From: Streptomyces sp. H27-C3
GTDB lineage: Bacteria; Actinomycetota; Actinomycetes; Streptomycetales; Streptomycetaceae
NCBI RefSeq assembly: GCF_030063415.1
Contig: NZ_JASITA010000013.1
Location: 42,629-106,628 of the forward strand
DNA length: 64,000 nt
Reading direction: 5' to 3'
The translations under genes were made by a program, and so were the position numbers. The notes below the pieces were generated by a model that did not search any database, had not been told where the DNA came from, and saw only the letters and a list, made by a program, of their open reading frames with translations. Shown here piece by piece: positions 48,027-57,405 of the stretch (position 1 is the stretch's first letter; every line of letters starts with the position of its first letter).

Positions 48027-48890
48027 ATGAAGGTGCAGACCGCGCAGCTCCGATGGGAGCGGCACACACAGGGACCCCTGCTGGGGCTGGCGGCGGCGTT
48101 CGCCGTCGCCTACGCGGTGCCGATCGTCGCGCACGACGCGAGCGGCACAGTGCGCCTGGTGTGCACGATCACCGAGTGGGTCGTGTGGGGCGCCTTCGCC
48201 GTGGACTATCTCGTACGGCTGTCGCTGTCGCCCGGCAAGCGGCTGTTCGTCCGCAGCCACCCACTGGACCTGATCGCGGTGCTGGTGCCGCTGCTGCGCC
48301 CCCTGCAGCTGCTGCGGCTCGTCTCCACCCTGCTGCTGGTCGGGCGGCGGGCCAGGATGGCCCCCCAGATCCAGCTGACGGCGTACGTCGGAGGCACGGT
48401 GGTGGGCCTGCTGATGTTCGGCTCACTGGCCGTGCTGGAGGTCGAGCGGGACGCTCCGGACGGGAACATCAAGACGCTGGGTGACGCGGTGTGGTGGTCG
48501 TTCACGACGATGACGACCGTCGGATACGGCGACCACTCCCCCACGACCGGTCTCGGCCGGGTGCTCGCGGTGGGCCTGATGCTGTCGGGCATCGCACTGC
48601 TCGGTGTCGTCACCGCGAACATCGCGGCCTGGTTCATCTCCCGCTTCGAGCGGGACGACGCCGAGGAACAGCGTCGCACCGCGCTCCTGAAGGCGCTGAC
48701 CCACGAGGTCAAGGAACTGCGGCGGGAGGTCGGCAGGCTGTCATCGCCGGTGCGGTCTTCGGGGGAAGCGGGAGAAGCGGGGGCTTCCGGAGTGCGGGCC
48801 GGTTCCGAAGCCGGTCCTGAAGTGCCGCCTGTTCCCGAAGTGCCCGCCGAGAGCGGTCCCGTGGTTGCCGACCGGTCCTCCGTCCGCTGA
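48027..48890 (+). CDS. Voltage-gated-type potassium channel protein
   Basis: 287 aa. Four to five helices with charged LRPLQLLRLVSTL (S4-like), a pore loop with selectivity filter TTVGYGD and an inner helix, then a coiled Glu/Arg-rich cytoplasmic tail. Forms a tetrameric K+ channel. ATG 48027 is right after TACGAT (leaderless). Confidence 0.88.
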   Translation: MKVQTAQLRWERHTQGPLLGLAAAFAVAYAVPIVAHDASGTVRLVCTITEWVVWGAFAVDYLVRLSLSPGKRLFVRSHPLDLIAVLVPLLRPLQLLRLVSTLLLVGRRARMAPQIQLTAYVGGTVVGLLMFGSLAVLEVERDAPDGNIKTLGDAVWWSFTTMTTVGYGDHSPTTGLGRVLAVGLMLSGIALLGVVTANIAAWFISRFERDDAEEQRRTALLKALTHEVKELRREVGRLSSPVRSSGEAGEAGASGVRAGSEAGPEVPPVPEVPAESGPVVADRSSVR

Positions 48891-48900
48891 CCTCCCGGCC

Positions 48901-49290
48901 TCAGCTCTCCCACATCTTGAAGGCCCGCACCCGGTACGGCGTCCTGGGCACCCAGGTACCGCCGCCCGGGTAGGTCTCGAACTCCCCGGTCTCCGAGCAC
49001 TCCTGGGACTGGTACGTCGTGACCGGTCGCCCCGTCCGGTTGGCCAGGGCCTGGGCGTCGGTGCCGGCCGGCAGCGGGACGCAGCTCTCGATGTCGGTGC
49101 CGGCCAACTCGTGGGTCCGGCGGGCGCCCTTGAAGTCCGGCTTCTCCCAGAGGCATAGCTCACCGGCCGCGCAGTCCCCTCGCCGGGGTGGCGCGGCGTG
49201 GGCGCTCTGCGGCAGCAGCGCGGCAATGGCCAGGACTCCGGCCGCGAGTGCGGTCGTACGCATGGCATGGGTGGTGGTCGTACGCATCAT
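48901..49290 (-). CDS. Secreted peptidase-inhibitor-like (I36 family) protein
   Basis: About 129 aa. Signal peptide with an Ala-rich core ending SAHAAPP, then CPxGxLCLWE-like CAAGELCLWEKPDFKG and CVPLPAG. Beta/gamma-crystallin-like I36 family (streptin/SMI type). Two Cys pairs. ATG 49290 is used, with GTG 49329 and ATG 49263 as alternatives. Confidence 0.75.
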   Translation of the reverse strand: MMRTTTTHAMRTTALAAGVLAIAALLPQSAHAAPPRRGDCAAGELCLWEKPDFKGARRTHELAGTDIESCVPLPAGTDAQALANRTGRPVTTYQSQECSETGEFETYPGGGTWVPRTPYRVRAFKMWES

Positions 49291-49449
49291 CTGGATCGGC
49301 CCCCGTGTCGTCGTGATCAGTTGCTGCACCCTGACCTACTGCGACGCGGCGCCTCAAGGGGCCGGGAAGTGGTCCACCCTGATAGGCGACAGCCGCGCCG
49401 GAACCGTCCGGCGGGGCTGTCGTACGCGCGAAGTTGACGTCGGTGGGCG

Positions 49450-49626
49450 TCAGATGTGGGCCGCCGCGCCCGCACCCGCCTCCGCGTTCTCCCCGCGCTT
49501 GGTCTGGGTGGCGACCAGCGCCGCGATCACCGCGACACCACCGGCGACGGTGAAGGCGAAGCCCCTGCCCGACACGAAAGTGTCATGGATGACGCCCGTG
49601 ATCTTGTCAAACATGTCCGGCGTCAT
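49450..49626 (-). CDS. Small membrane protein or terminal fragment of a transporter
   Basis: 58 aa with one helix (FTVAGGVAVIAALVAT) after an amphipathic MTPDMFDKITGVIHDTFVSGRG. It resembles the last helix of DHA2-type MFS pumps. It could be a remnant, or a real single-helix peptide. Confidence 0.4.
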   Translation of the reverse strand: MTPDMFDKITGVIHDTFVSGRGFAFTVAGGVAVIAALVATQTKRGENAEAGAGAAAHI

Positions 49627-49810
49627 GCCAGAGCACTGACCGAGCTCTACCTGGACCAGCTCGGACCGGCGCTCGCCACCAACTGGCGCGCCCCGGCGCG
49701 CACTCGGGGCACACACACAGCGTGACGGCGCGGGCACTCCCTCTGCTCGAAACGTGAGCTGCCTCACTGGTTTCGCGGAGAACCTCACCCGTCTTCTAGG
49801 GTGGCCCGCA

Positions 49811-51022
49811 GTGACTTCCTTCGACTCCTCCCCCACCCTCAACGCATGGCGCGCGCTGCTCGCTCTCGCCGTGGTGTTCGTCATGCTGGCCACCACGGGC
49901 TGGACCGCGGTGCGCCACCACAAGAGCGATGCGGACCCCCGTGCGGCCTCCCTCGCCTCCTGGGCCCGCGGTGGCATCGACGGCCGCGAGCTGCCGGACG
50001 CCGGGTTGGCGCCGGCCAGCCTCGCCCGCTTCTTCGCCACCCTCAGCGCGTCCCAGCGCGAGCACCTCGTCGACCGCTATCCCTTGGTCGTCGGCAATAT
50101 GAACGGCGCCCCGCTCACCCTGCGCTACCGCGCCAACCATCGGGCACTGGCCCAGGCGAGCACCGCGGAGCGGTCGCGGACGCACGATCCGAAGCTCTCC
50201 GCGGTCGGCCGCCAGACGGCCGACCGACGGTGGCACCGCTTCGGGTCACTGATGGGCCACGGGCGGCAGATCCTGGCCTTCGACCCGGCGGGCTCCGGAC
50301 GGGTCGCCGAGGTCTTCGGTGATCTCGGGCGCGCGAAGCGGGTCTCGGTCGTTGTCCCTGGCGTCGACACCACCGCGATGAACTTCGAGCGGACCGAGCG
50401 CAAGTACACCGCCCCCGTCGGCATGGCGACCTCGCTGTACGCCGCCGAGCGCGCCGCGTCGCCCGGGGCCCGTACCGCCGTCATCGCCTGGGCGGACTAC
50501 ACGGCGCCCTCCGGACTCGGCATGGACGCGGTCATCGGCAAGCCCGCCATGGACGGCTCACAACGGCTCAACTCGCTCGTCGCGGGGCTGCCCGGTGGCT
50601 CAAAGGTGTCGCTCTTCTGCCACAGCTACGGCTCCGTGGTGTGCGGCGTCGCCGCGCCCTCGCTGCCGCCTCGGGTCGCCGACATCGTGGCCTTCGGGAG
50701 CCCCGGTATGCGGGTCGAGAACGCGAAGCAGCTGAAGACCGGGGCGCGCGTGTGGGCCACCCGGGACGGCGACGACTGGATCCAGGACGTGCCGTACCTG
50801 GAGGTCGGCGGGCTCGGCCACGGCGCGGACCCGGTGTCGCCGGAGTTCGGGGCGAGGGTCGTCTCGGCGGCCGGCGCGGTCGGGCACACCGGCTATTTCG
50901 CGCCCGGCACCGAGAGCCTCAACAACTTCGCCGAAATAGGGGTCGGTTCGTACCGAACGGTGAACTGTGCGAGCGGCGACGGGGCCTGCCGGAGTGGAAT
51001 TTCCGGCGCGGAAGAGGTCTGA
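49811..51022 (+). CDS. Secreted or anchored alpha/beta hydrolase (DUF1023 type)
   Basis: 403 aa. One N-terminal helix (about 12-30, LLALAVVFVMLAT) and a DUF1023 alpha/beta-hydrolase fold with the VVVPGVDTT strand, nucleophile elbow CHSYGSVV (Ser about 271) and a C-terminal His-bearing GHTGYFAPGTESL. Lipase/esterase-like. GTG 49811 follows TAGGGT by nine bases. Confidence 0.85.
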   Translation: MTSFDSSPTLNAWRALLALAVVFVMLATTGWTAVRHHKSDADPRAASLASWARGGIDGRELPDAGLAPASLARFFATLSASQREHLVDRYPLVVGNMNGAPLTLRYRANHRALAQASTAERSRTHDPKLSAVGRQTADRRWHRFGSLMGHGRQILAFDPAGSGRVAEVFGDLGRAKRVSVVVPGVDTTAMNFERTERKYTAPVGMATSLYAAERAASPGARTAVIAWADYTAPSGLGMDAVIGKPAMDGSQRLNSLVAGLPGGSKVSLFCHSYGSVVCGVAAPSLPPRVADIVAFGSPGMRVENAKQLKTGARVWATRDGDDWIQDVPYLEVGGLGHGADPVSPEFGARVVSAAGAVGHTGYFAPGTESLNNFAEIGVGSYRTVNCASGDGACRSGISGAEEV

Positions 51023-51107
51023 CGCGCGTAGATGCGCGCCGTGACGGGAAAATTGCCCCCGGCGCCCAGGGGCGACGCGGGAGCGCACGCCGCATACGAT
51101 GAGCCGC

Positions 51108-52046
51108 ATGGGTGATGTGCTGGCCGGAATTCATGCCACCTGGGAGTTCGAAAGCGACTCCGTGCTCATCCGCTTCGAACGGGGGATCCGCACGCCGAAG
51201 CTCTTCCAGGCGCTCGGCGAACGACGTGTTCCCCACGCTGCGCTGGCGTCGGTGACCCTGACGCCGGGGAAGCGCGGGACAGTCGTTCTGCACGCGACGC
51301 CAAGACCGGGTGCGGACCCGCTGATGGAGGCCGCCTCCGGGCAGTTGAAGGACGGCTGCGACCCGTACCGGCTGGTGCTGCCGGCGGAGCGCGAGACGCT
51401 CGCCGAGTACTACGCCGACGAGCTGCGCGCCATGCTCCTGCCGGAGGCGAAGGTCCCCGCCGACCGGTTCCTGGTGACCGCGCCCCAGGCCCCCCTGCAC
51501 TTCAAGGCGTACGACGGCAAGGCGTCCTTCGACGGGTCGCAGGTGGCGTTCCGCTGGTTCTGGACGGGGGCGTCCTCCGCGAAGTGGAAGGCGGGCGACC
51601 AGACCTTCCACATCCAGGAGCTGAACGGGGTCGAGTGGCGCTCGCCCGACGTCTTCGACGGGTATCTGCGGCTGCTCCTTCGCGGGGAGGGTAGCGACCC
51701 CGCTGCGGCGGGGTCGGGTACGGAGCCGCGGCGGCCCGCCCAGGCCGATCAGGACCCGGCGGCCGTCGTCTTCGGGCTCGGATACGGGCCGGTGCACGAG
51801 TCCCTGCCGTTCGCGGCGGCGGTGCTCGGCGCGGCGCGCGGCGGAGTCGGGGTGCCGACGACCGCGGCTCCGGTCGAGGCCGCGGCGATGCCCGTTGCCT
51901 CTGTTGCCTCCGGCACCACCGCCGGGCGGCGTGATCCCGCGGACATCGCGGAGCGGATACGGCACCTCGGGGATCTGCACGAGGCGGGGCTTGTTACGGA
52001 CGAGGAGTTCAGCGCGAAGAAGGCGGAGTTGCTGGCGGAGCTTTGA
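51108..52046 (+). CDS. DUF4429 domain protein with C-terminal SHOCT motif
   Basis: 312 aa. Two DUF4429-like (PH-fold) halves around WEFESDSVLIRFERG and PLHFKAYDGKASFDGSQVAF, a disordered middle, and the SHOCT end IAERIRHLGDLHEAGLVTDEEFSAKKAELLAEL (cited in part; residues about 275-312). ATG 51108 is preferred, because TACGAT overlaps the earlier ATG 51099. Confidence 0.82.
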   Translation: MGDVLAGIHATWEFESDSVLIRFERGIRTPKLFQALGERRVPHAALASVTLTPGKRGTVVLHATPRPGADPLMEAASGQLKDGCDPYRLVLPAERETLAEYYADELRAMLLPEAKVPADRFLVTAPQAPLHFKAYDGKASFDGSQVAFRWFWTGASSAKWKAGDQTFHIQELNGVEWRSPDVFDGYLRLLLRGEGSDPAAAGSGTEPRRPAQADQDPAAVVFGLGYGPVHESLPFAAAVLGAARGGVGVPTTAAPVEAAAMPVASVASGTTAGRRDPADIAERIRHLGDLHEAGLVTDEEFSAKKAELLAEL

Positions 52047-52052
52047 GGTGGG

Positions 52053-52529
52053 GTGGCTTTGCCGGGCCCTTGGCGGGCTGCTGTGGTGGGTGGGGTGCGT
52101 GGGCGGTTGAGGTGGGGAGGGTGGCCGTCGCTGCTCGTCGTGGCGCTGGCAGCCACCCAGTGCGGCGCCGCGATCCTGCTGCGCGATCGGATCGGCACGT
52201 TGCTGCGCCGTCCCGTGGTGTGGGCGCCGGTCGTCGTCATCAACCTGTCCGCGATGACTATTTTGTGTTGGCACCAGACGGCGATGCTCGCCGCTGCCGT
52301 CCCCGGTTCCTTCCTCGGTACGGTCCCGGGGCTGACCGGCGCACCCGATTCGCTCGGCTGGATCCTGGCGAGGGTGCTCTGGCTGCCGGTGTTCGCCGTG
52401 TCGTTGGTCCTGATCGGGCGTTACGCGCGGCGCTTCGACGCGCCCTGGAAGTCCGGGACGGAGGCCCGCCGTGCGGCGGCGGGCCTCCTCGCGGCGGGCT
52501 TCGCGGTGTTCGCGCTGGGGCTGGCGTGA
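52053..52529 (+). pseudogene. C-terminal remnant of an acyltransferase 3 (OafA-like) gene
   Basis: 158 residues of hydrophobic sequence matching only the last four helices of acyltransferase-3 proteins: LLRRPVVWAPVVVINLSAMT then CWHQTAML. The N-terminal catalytic His/Arg region of this ~380-aa family is missing. No good start or ribosome site. Truncated gene. Confidence 0.55.
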
Positions 52530-52533
52530 GCCC

Positions 52534-53550
52534 CTACTCGCGGCCGGCGGACGTGAAGGACATGTCCGCGTACCGGCCGCCGGCGACCTGGCCCGCGATC
52601 GGTTCGAGCAGCGCCAGTTCGTCGGCGGTGAGCGTCACCCGGGTCGCGGCCGCGTTCTCCTCCACCCGGGTGCGCTTGCGTGTTCCGGGGATCGGGACGA
52701 CGGCGAGGCCGTGCAGCTGGGCCTGCTGCTGGACCCAGGCCAGCGCGATCTGCCCGAGGGTCGCGCCGCGCGCCTCGGCGAGCTTGCGTACGGGGGCGAG
52801 CAGCTCGGCGTTGGCGGTGGCGTTGTCGCCGGTGAAGCGGGGCTGCTGGCGGCGGAAGTCACCCGCGCTCAGATCCTTGTCGGCGCTGACGAACGCACCG
52901 GTGAGGAAGCCGCGGCCGAGCGGCGAGTACGGCACGAGCGCGACGCCGAGCTCCGCTGCGGTGGGTACCACCCCGGCCTCGATGTCGCGGCTGAACAGCG
53001 ACCACTCCGACTGGACGGCCGCGATCGGGTGCACGGCCTGCGCGGCGCGCAGTTCGCCGCCGGTGACCTCGCTGAGGCCGAGGTGCTTGACCTTGCCCTC
53101 GCGGACCAGCTCGGCCATCACGCCGACGGTCTCTTCGATGGGGATGTTCACATCGCGTCGGTGCATGTAGTAGAGGTCGATCTCGTCCACGCCGAGGCGC
53201 TGGAGGCTGCCCTCGACGCACTCGCGGATGTAGCCGGCGTCATTGCGGACGATCCGCTTCGTCGGGTCGTTCGGGTCCATCGCCAGGGCGAACTTCGTGG
53301 CGATGACGATCTCGTCGCGGTGTGCCTTCACGAACGGGGCAAGGAACTTCTCGTTCTCGCCGGCGGCGTACGCGTCCGCCGTGTCGTAGAAGGTGACCCC
53401 GAGGTCCAGGGCGCGCTCCAGAGTGGCCCGCGCCTCGTCGGCGTCCGTGGGTCCGTACGCGAAACTCATGCCCATGCAGCCGAGGCCCTGCACGCCGACC
53501 TGCGGTCCGTGGGTTCCGAGCTGTACTTTTTCGATCTTGCTGTCACTCAT
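52534..53550 (-). CDS. Aldo/keto reductase
   Basis: 338 aa, (beta/alpha)8 NADPH oxidoreductase. The catalytic tetrad is readable: Asp in YDTADAY, Tyr in the same, Lys in IATKFAL, His in YYMHRRD, and the IPIPGTRKRTRVEEN cofactor block. Downstream of a MerR gene by six bases, so MerR controls it. ATG 53550. Confidence 0.92.
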   Translation of the reverse strand: MSDSKIEKVQLGTHGPQVGVQGLGCMGMSFAYGPTDADEARATLERALDLGVTFYDTADAYAAGENEKFLAPFVKAHRDEIVIATKFALAMDPNDPTKRIVRNDAGYIRECVEGSLQRLGVDEIDLYYMHRRDVNIPIEETVGVMAELVREGKVKHLGLSEVTGGELRAAQAVHPIAAVQSEWSLFSRDIEAGVVPTAAELGVALVPYSPLGRGFLTGAFVSADKDLSAGDFRRQQPRFTGDNATANAELLAPVRKLAEARGATLGQIALAWVQQQAQLHGLAVVPIPGTRKRTRVEENAAATRVTLTADELALLEPIAGQVAGGRYADMSFTSAGRE

Positions 53551-53556
53551 GGGTGG

Positions 53557-54012
53557 TCAGACCCTCTCCGACGCCCGTCGGGCGTCCGCGTAATAGTCGA
53601 TCTTGTAGTCGAGTACCGCGAGCGTGTCCTGAAGCTCGGCCATGCGCACGCGCACAGCCCTGCGTGTCGCCTCCAGGAGCTCGTGCCGCGCCGCCATAGT
53701 GTGCTCGCCCTCCCGCACCATCTCGGCGTACCGCACCATGTCCGCGACGGACATTCCGGTCAGCCGCAGCTTGCCGACAAGGTCCAGCCATCTCAGGTCG
53801 CCGTTGTTGAACCGGCGCTGGCCGGTGTGCGAGCGGTCCACGTGCGCCAGCAGGCCGATCCGCTCGTACCAGCGCAGCGTGTGGGCCGTGAGCCCGGTGT
53901 ACGCCGCGACCTCGCTGATCGTGTAGTGGTCGTGGCCTTCGGGGCGCGGGAGCGCCCGGGGTTCCGCGTCGCAGGCGACGGCGCTCGCTGGGGCGGTCTC
54001 CATCACGGTCAT
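53557..54012 (-). CDS. MerR family transcriptional regulator
   Basis: 151 aa. MerR HTH: YTISEVAAYTGLTAHTLRWYERIGLL, a wing RRFNNGDLRWL, then a coiled-coil dimerisation helix. No Cys metal site, so it senses an organic or redox signal. Operator at 54031-54046. ATG 54012 (MTVMETAP). Confidence 0.9.
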   Translation of the reverse strand: MTVMETAPASAVACDAEPRALPRPEGHDHYTISEVAAYTGLTAHTLRWYERIGLLAHVDRSHTGQRRFNNGDLRWLDLVGKLRLTGMSVADMVRYAEMVREGEHTMAARHELLEATRRAVRVRMAELQDTLAVLDYKIDYYADARRASERV

Positions 54013-54030
54013 GACCACCACGCTAAGACC

Positions 54031-54046
54031 TTGGAGTGCACTCGAA
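54031..54046. promoter_or_regulatory. MerR-type operator TTGGAGTGCACTCGAA
   Basis: Near-perfect 16-bp palindrome, one mismatched pair, 18 bases upstream of the merR start, between merR/aldo-keto reductase and the divergent GNAT gene. Typical MerR site for stretching a long spacer. Confidence 0.75.
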
Positions 54047-54096
54047 GCAAGCAAAACCTGGGGAAATTTACTGGTGGGGCGATTAGCCTCCGCCCC

Positions 54097-54567
54097 ATGA
54101 GCTTCGTACGACGCGCGACCACCGAAGACGCCGGTGAAGTGCTCCGACTGCGTCAGGTCATGATCGACTCGGTCTTCTCCACCGGTACGTCCACGGGCTG
54201 GCACGCCGAGTCGGTGGTGACCGTACGCGAGAAACTGGCCGACCCGGCGGGCAACTTCGCGGCCTTCGTGATCGACCACCCGGACCGGCCCGACGCCCTG
54301 GCCGCCCTCGTGGTCGGCACGATCGAATACCGCATCGGGCGCGCGGGCAACCCGCACGGCACCAACGGCTATGTCTTCAGCGTCGCCACCGACCCGGACC
54401 AGCGCCGCCGCGGCCACGCCCGTGCGTGTATGGCCGCGCTGCTCGACTGGTTCCGCGAGCGCGGCGCGATGAACGTCGACCTCAATGCCTCCGCGGAGGC
54501 CGAGCCGCTGTATGCCTCGCTCGGCTTCGTCAGGAAGCCCGACCCCTCGATGCGGCTGAACCTGTAG
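54097..54567 (+). CDS. GNAT family N-acetyltransferase
   Basis: 156 aa, complete GNAT: VFSVATDPDQRRRGHARACM contains the acetyl-CoA RxxGxA loop, preceded by a DALAALVVGTIEYR strand and followed by ASAEAEPLYASLGFVRKPD. ATG 54097. Twenty bases before the next gene, likely co-transcribed. Substrate unknown. Confidence 0.9.
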   Translation: MSFVRRATTEDAGEVLRLRQVMIDSVFSTGTSTGWHAESVVTVREKLADPAGNFAAFVIDHPDRPDALAALVVGTIEYRIGRAGNPHGTNGYVFSVATDPDQRRRGHARACMAALLDWFRERGAMNVDLNASAEAEPLYASLGFVRKPDPSMRLNL

Positions 54568-54586
54568 TGCCTTTACGCTCGTACGC

Positions 54587-55405
54587 ATGGACAGCGTGCG
54601 GATGATCGAGAACTGGCCGGTACCCACCGCGGCGACCGCCGTCGTACGCGCGGACGGCACCATCGCCGGTGCGCACGGACCGACCGCGCACCGCTTCCCG
54701 CTCGCCTCCGTCACCAAGCCGCTCGCCGCGTACGCCGCTCTGGTCGCGTACGAGGAAGGCGCGGTCGAGCTCGACGAGCCGGCCGGGCCCGAGGGCTCCA
54801 CCGTCCGGCATCTGCTGGCCCACACCAGCGGCCTGGCCTTCGACGAGCACCGGGTAGTGGCGCCGCCCGGCGAGCGCAGGCTCTACTCCAACGCCGGCTT
54901 CGAGGTCCTCGGTGACCACATCGCGAAGGCGACCGACATCCCGTTCGCCGAGTATCTGCGCCAGGCCGTGCTGGAGCCGCTAGGCATGAGCGGCACCTCA
55001 CTGGACGGCTCCCCCGCCAAGGACGGCGTCTCGACCGTCGACGACCTGGCCCGTTTCGCCGCCGAGTTGCAGGCACCCCGCCTGCTCGACGTCCGTACGG
55101 TCGCCGAGGCGACGGCGGTCGTCCACCCCGGCCTCAAGGGCGTACTCCCCGGCTACGGCCACCAGAACCCGAACGACTGGGGCCTGGGCTTCGAGATTCG
55201 CGACTCCAAGTCCCCGCACTGGACGGGCGGTTCGTCCTCACCGCGTACCTTCGGGCACTTCGGCCAGTCCGGTACGTTCCTGTGGGTCGACCCGGAGGCG
55301 GGCGCGGCCTGCGTCGCCCTGAGCGACCGCCCCTTCGGCCCGTGGGCCGCCGAGGCATGGCCGCCCTTCACGGACGCGGTGCTCGCGGAACTGCGCGCGG
55401 CCTAG
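54587..55405 (+). CDS. Serine hydrolase / beta-lactamase family protein
   Basis: 272 aa. Class C-type motifs: SVTK (Ser41 nucleophile and Lys44), YSNAG (general base) and HFGQSG (third motif). No signal peptide visible, so it may be cytoplasmic. Probable esterase/DD-peptidase-like. ATG 54587. Convergent with pirin. Confidence 0.88.
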   Translation: MDSVRMIENWPVPTAATAVVRADGTIAGAHGPTAHRFPLASVTKPLAAYAALVAYEEGAVELDEPAGPEGSTVRHLLAHTSGLAFDEHRVVAPPGERRLYSNAGFEVLGDHIAKATDIPFAEYLRQAVLEPLGMSGTSLDGSPAKDGVSTVDDLARFAAELQAPRLLDVRTVAEATAVVHPGLKGVLPGYGHQNPNDWGLGFEIRDSKSPHWTGGSSSPRTFGHFGQSGTFLWVDPEAGAACVALSDRPFGPWAAEAWPPFTDAVLAELRAA

Positions 55406-55408
55406 GAC

Positions 55409-56074
55409 TCAGCCGGACAGCTCCCACAGGAGGAGTTCGGCCGCGCTCGTGGCGACCAGCTCCAAGTCCTTCGCGCCCGTCACGCGCAGGGAGTCACCAG
55501 GGCCCAACTCCTCGACGCCACAATGAACTTGGCCGCGTACGACATGGACGTACACCCGCTCCGCGTCCGGCAGCGCCGTGCGCTCGTCCGGGGTCAGGCG
55601 GCGTACGTGCAGCATCGCGCCGGCCGCCGGGACTGCGTACGGCGTGGAGTCGGCGATGCCGCGCACGATCTCGTACAACGGCTCTCCGCCCGGCTCCACG
55701 GGCGCCAGCCACATCTGGACGAAGCGCAGCGGCGCGGCGCCATCGTTGCGCTCCACGTGGCGCACTCCGACGCCCGCGCTGAGCCGCTGCACGTCCCCGG
55801 GGCGCACGACCGTGGCATGGCCGGTCGAGTCGCGGTGCGTCAGCTCGCCCTCGATCACCCAGGTGATGATCTCGGTGTGGCTGTGGGGGTGCTCGTCGAA
55901 GCCCGCGCCGGGGTCGAGCAGCTCCTCGTTGCAGGCCAGCATCGCGCCGAAGCGGAGGTTGTCGGGGTCGTAGAAGCGCCCGAAGGAAAAGGCATGGAGG
56001 GACTCGATGCCCGAGGAAGGTTCGCCGCCACGGAAGCGGTCGGCCGAGCGGCGTGCGGAAATCACGAAGCCCAC
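55409..56074 (-). CDS. Pirin family protein
   Basis: 221 aa, bicupin. The metal-site motif EHPHSHTEIITWVIEGELTH and VQRLSAGVGVRHVERN are pirin hallmarks. Possibly quercetinase or regulatory. GTG 56074 is used, GTG 56065 also possible. Divergent from fasR. Confidence 0.88.
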   Translation of the reverse strand: MGFVISARRSADRFRGGEPSSGIESLHAFSFGRFYDPDNLRFGAMLACNEELLDPGAGFDEHPHSHTEIITWVIEGELTHRDSTGHATVVRPGDVQRLSAGVGVRHVERNDGAAPLRFVQMWLAPVEPGGEPLYEIVRGIADSTPYAVPAAGAMLHVRRLTPDERTALPDAERVYVHVVRGQVHCGVEELGPGDSLRVTGAKDLELVATSAAELLLWELSG

Positions 56075-56122
56075 GGTAGCCCGGCCCGTCGCGCCGCCGT
56101 CCCGATAAGGCAGTCTTGTCGC

Positions 56123-57322
56123 GTGCCCCGATCCGATGCTGAGCAGTCCGCCTCGAACGCCGCCCATCTGCATGCCGTGACCCTGCGACGGCTGGAGAAG
56201 TCCGCCGGCCGGCTCGCGGCGAACGCGATCGCCCGCATGGACGAGACCCTGCCCTGGTACCGGGCCATGCCACCGGAGAACCGGTCCTGGATCGGTCTCG
56301 TCGCCCAGGCCGGTATCGCCGCGTTCACCGAGTGGTTCCGGCATCCGGAAGCCCCGCAGGCCATCTCCACCGATGTGTTCGGCACCGCGCCGCGCGAACT
56401 GACCCGGGCGATCACCCTGCGCCAGACCGTCGAGATGGTGCGCACCACCATCGAGGTCATGGAGACGGCGATCGACGACATCGCCGCCCCCGGCGACCAG
56501 GGCGTCCTGCGCGAGGCCCTGCTGGTGTACGCCCGGGAGATCGCCTTCGCGACCGCCCAGGTGTACGCCCAGGCCGCCGAGGCCCGCGGCGCCTGGGACG
56601 CCCGGCTCGAATCCCTCGTGGTCAACGCCGTGCTGTCGGGCGAGGCCGACGAGGGCGCCGTGTCCCGGGCCGCCGCCCTCGGCTGGAACTCCCCCGAGCA
56701 TGTGTGTGTGGTGCTCGGGACCGCCCCCGACGGCGACAGCGAGCTGACCGTCGAGGCGATCCGCCGAGCCGCCCGGCACGCCAAGCTCCAGGTGCTGACC
56801 GGGGTGCTCGGCAGCCGTCTGGTCGTCATCGCGGGCGGCAGCGACAATCCGCTCCAGGTCGCGAAGGCCCTGATCGGGCCGTACGCGGCCGGTCCGGTGG
56901 TCGCCGGGCCCGTGGTGCCCACCCTGCTCGCCGCCACCCGGTCCGCGCAGGCCGCCGCCGCCGGACTCAAGGCGTGCCTGGCGTGGCAGGACGCCCCGCG
57001 GCCGGTCCTCGCGGACGATCTGCTGCCGGAGCGCGCCATCGCGTCGGACCCGGCCGCCAGGGACCAGTTGGTGGAGGAGATCTACAGACCGCTGGAGGAG
57101 GCGGGCTCGGCGCTCCTGGAGACACTGAGTGTCTATCTGGAGCAGGCGAGCAGCCTCGAAGGTGCGGCCCGGATGCTCTTTGTGCACCCCAACACCGTGC
57201 GCTACCGCCTCCGACGTGTGACGGACGTCACCGGATGGTCACCCTCCGACGTGCGTTCGGCGTTCACCCTGCGCATCGCCCTGATCCTGGGACGTCTGGC
57301 CGCAGGAGATCCGCAGTCCTAG
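56123..57322 (+). CDS. fasR: PucR-type regulator FasR of fatty acid synthesis
   Basis: 399 aa. The C-terminal PucR HTH is clear: EGAARMLFVHPNTVRYRLRRV (cited in part; residues about 345-370), with a GGDEF-like middle domain and a helical N terminus. Placed directly before fabD, as in S. coelicolor where FasR activates the fab operon. GTG 56123. Confidence 0.92.
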   Translation: MPRSDAEQSASNAAHLHAVTLRRLEKSAGRLAANAIARMDETLPWYRAMPPENRSWIGLVAQAGIAAFTEWFRHPEAPQAISTDVFGTAPRELTRAITLRQTVEMVRTTIEVMETAIDDIAAPGDQGVLREALLVYAREIAFATAQVYAQAAEARGAWDARLESLVVNAVLSGEADEGAVSRAAALGWNSPEHVCVVLGTAPDGDSELTVEAIRRAARHAKLQVLTGVLGSRLVVIAGGSDNPLQVAKALIGPYAAGPVVAGPVVPTLLAATRSAQAAAAGLKACLAWQDAPRPVLADDLLPERAIASDPAARDQLVEEIYRPLEEAGSALLETLSVYLEQASSLEGAARMLFVHPNTVRYRLRRVTDVTGWSPSDVRSAFTLRIALILGRLAAGDPQS

Positions 57323-57405
57323 ACTTTTGTCGGACATCAACAATTCCCCCGACGGTTCTTCGTCCCTGTCCCCACGGGCACAGGAGGCCGTCCACAAGAG
57401 AGAGT
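57323..57405 (+). promoter_or_regulatory. fabD promoter / FasR target region
   Basis: 83 bases between fasR and fabD. It holds TTGT-N9-ACAA (57327-57343) as a weak inverted repeat. In S. coelicolor, FasR binds this intergenic region. Confidence 0.5.

Noticed and set aside
45142..48069. 975-codon open frame antisense to aceE
   Set aside because: Mirror frame of a highly GC-biased gene; composition is His/Val/Arg/Leu-rich with no domain, and the plus strand is unmistakably aceE.
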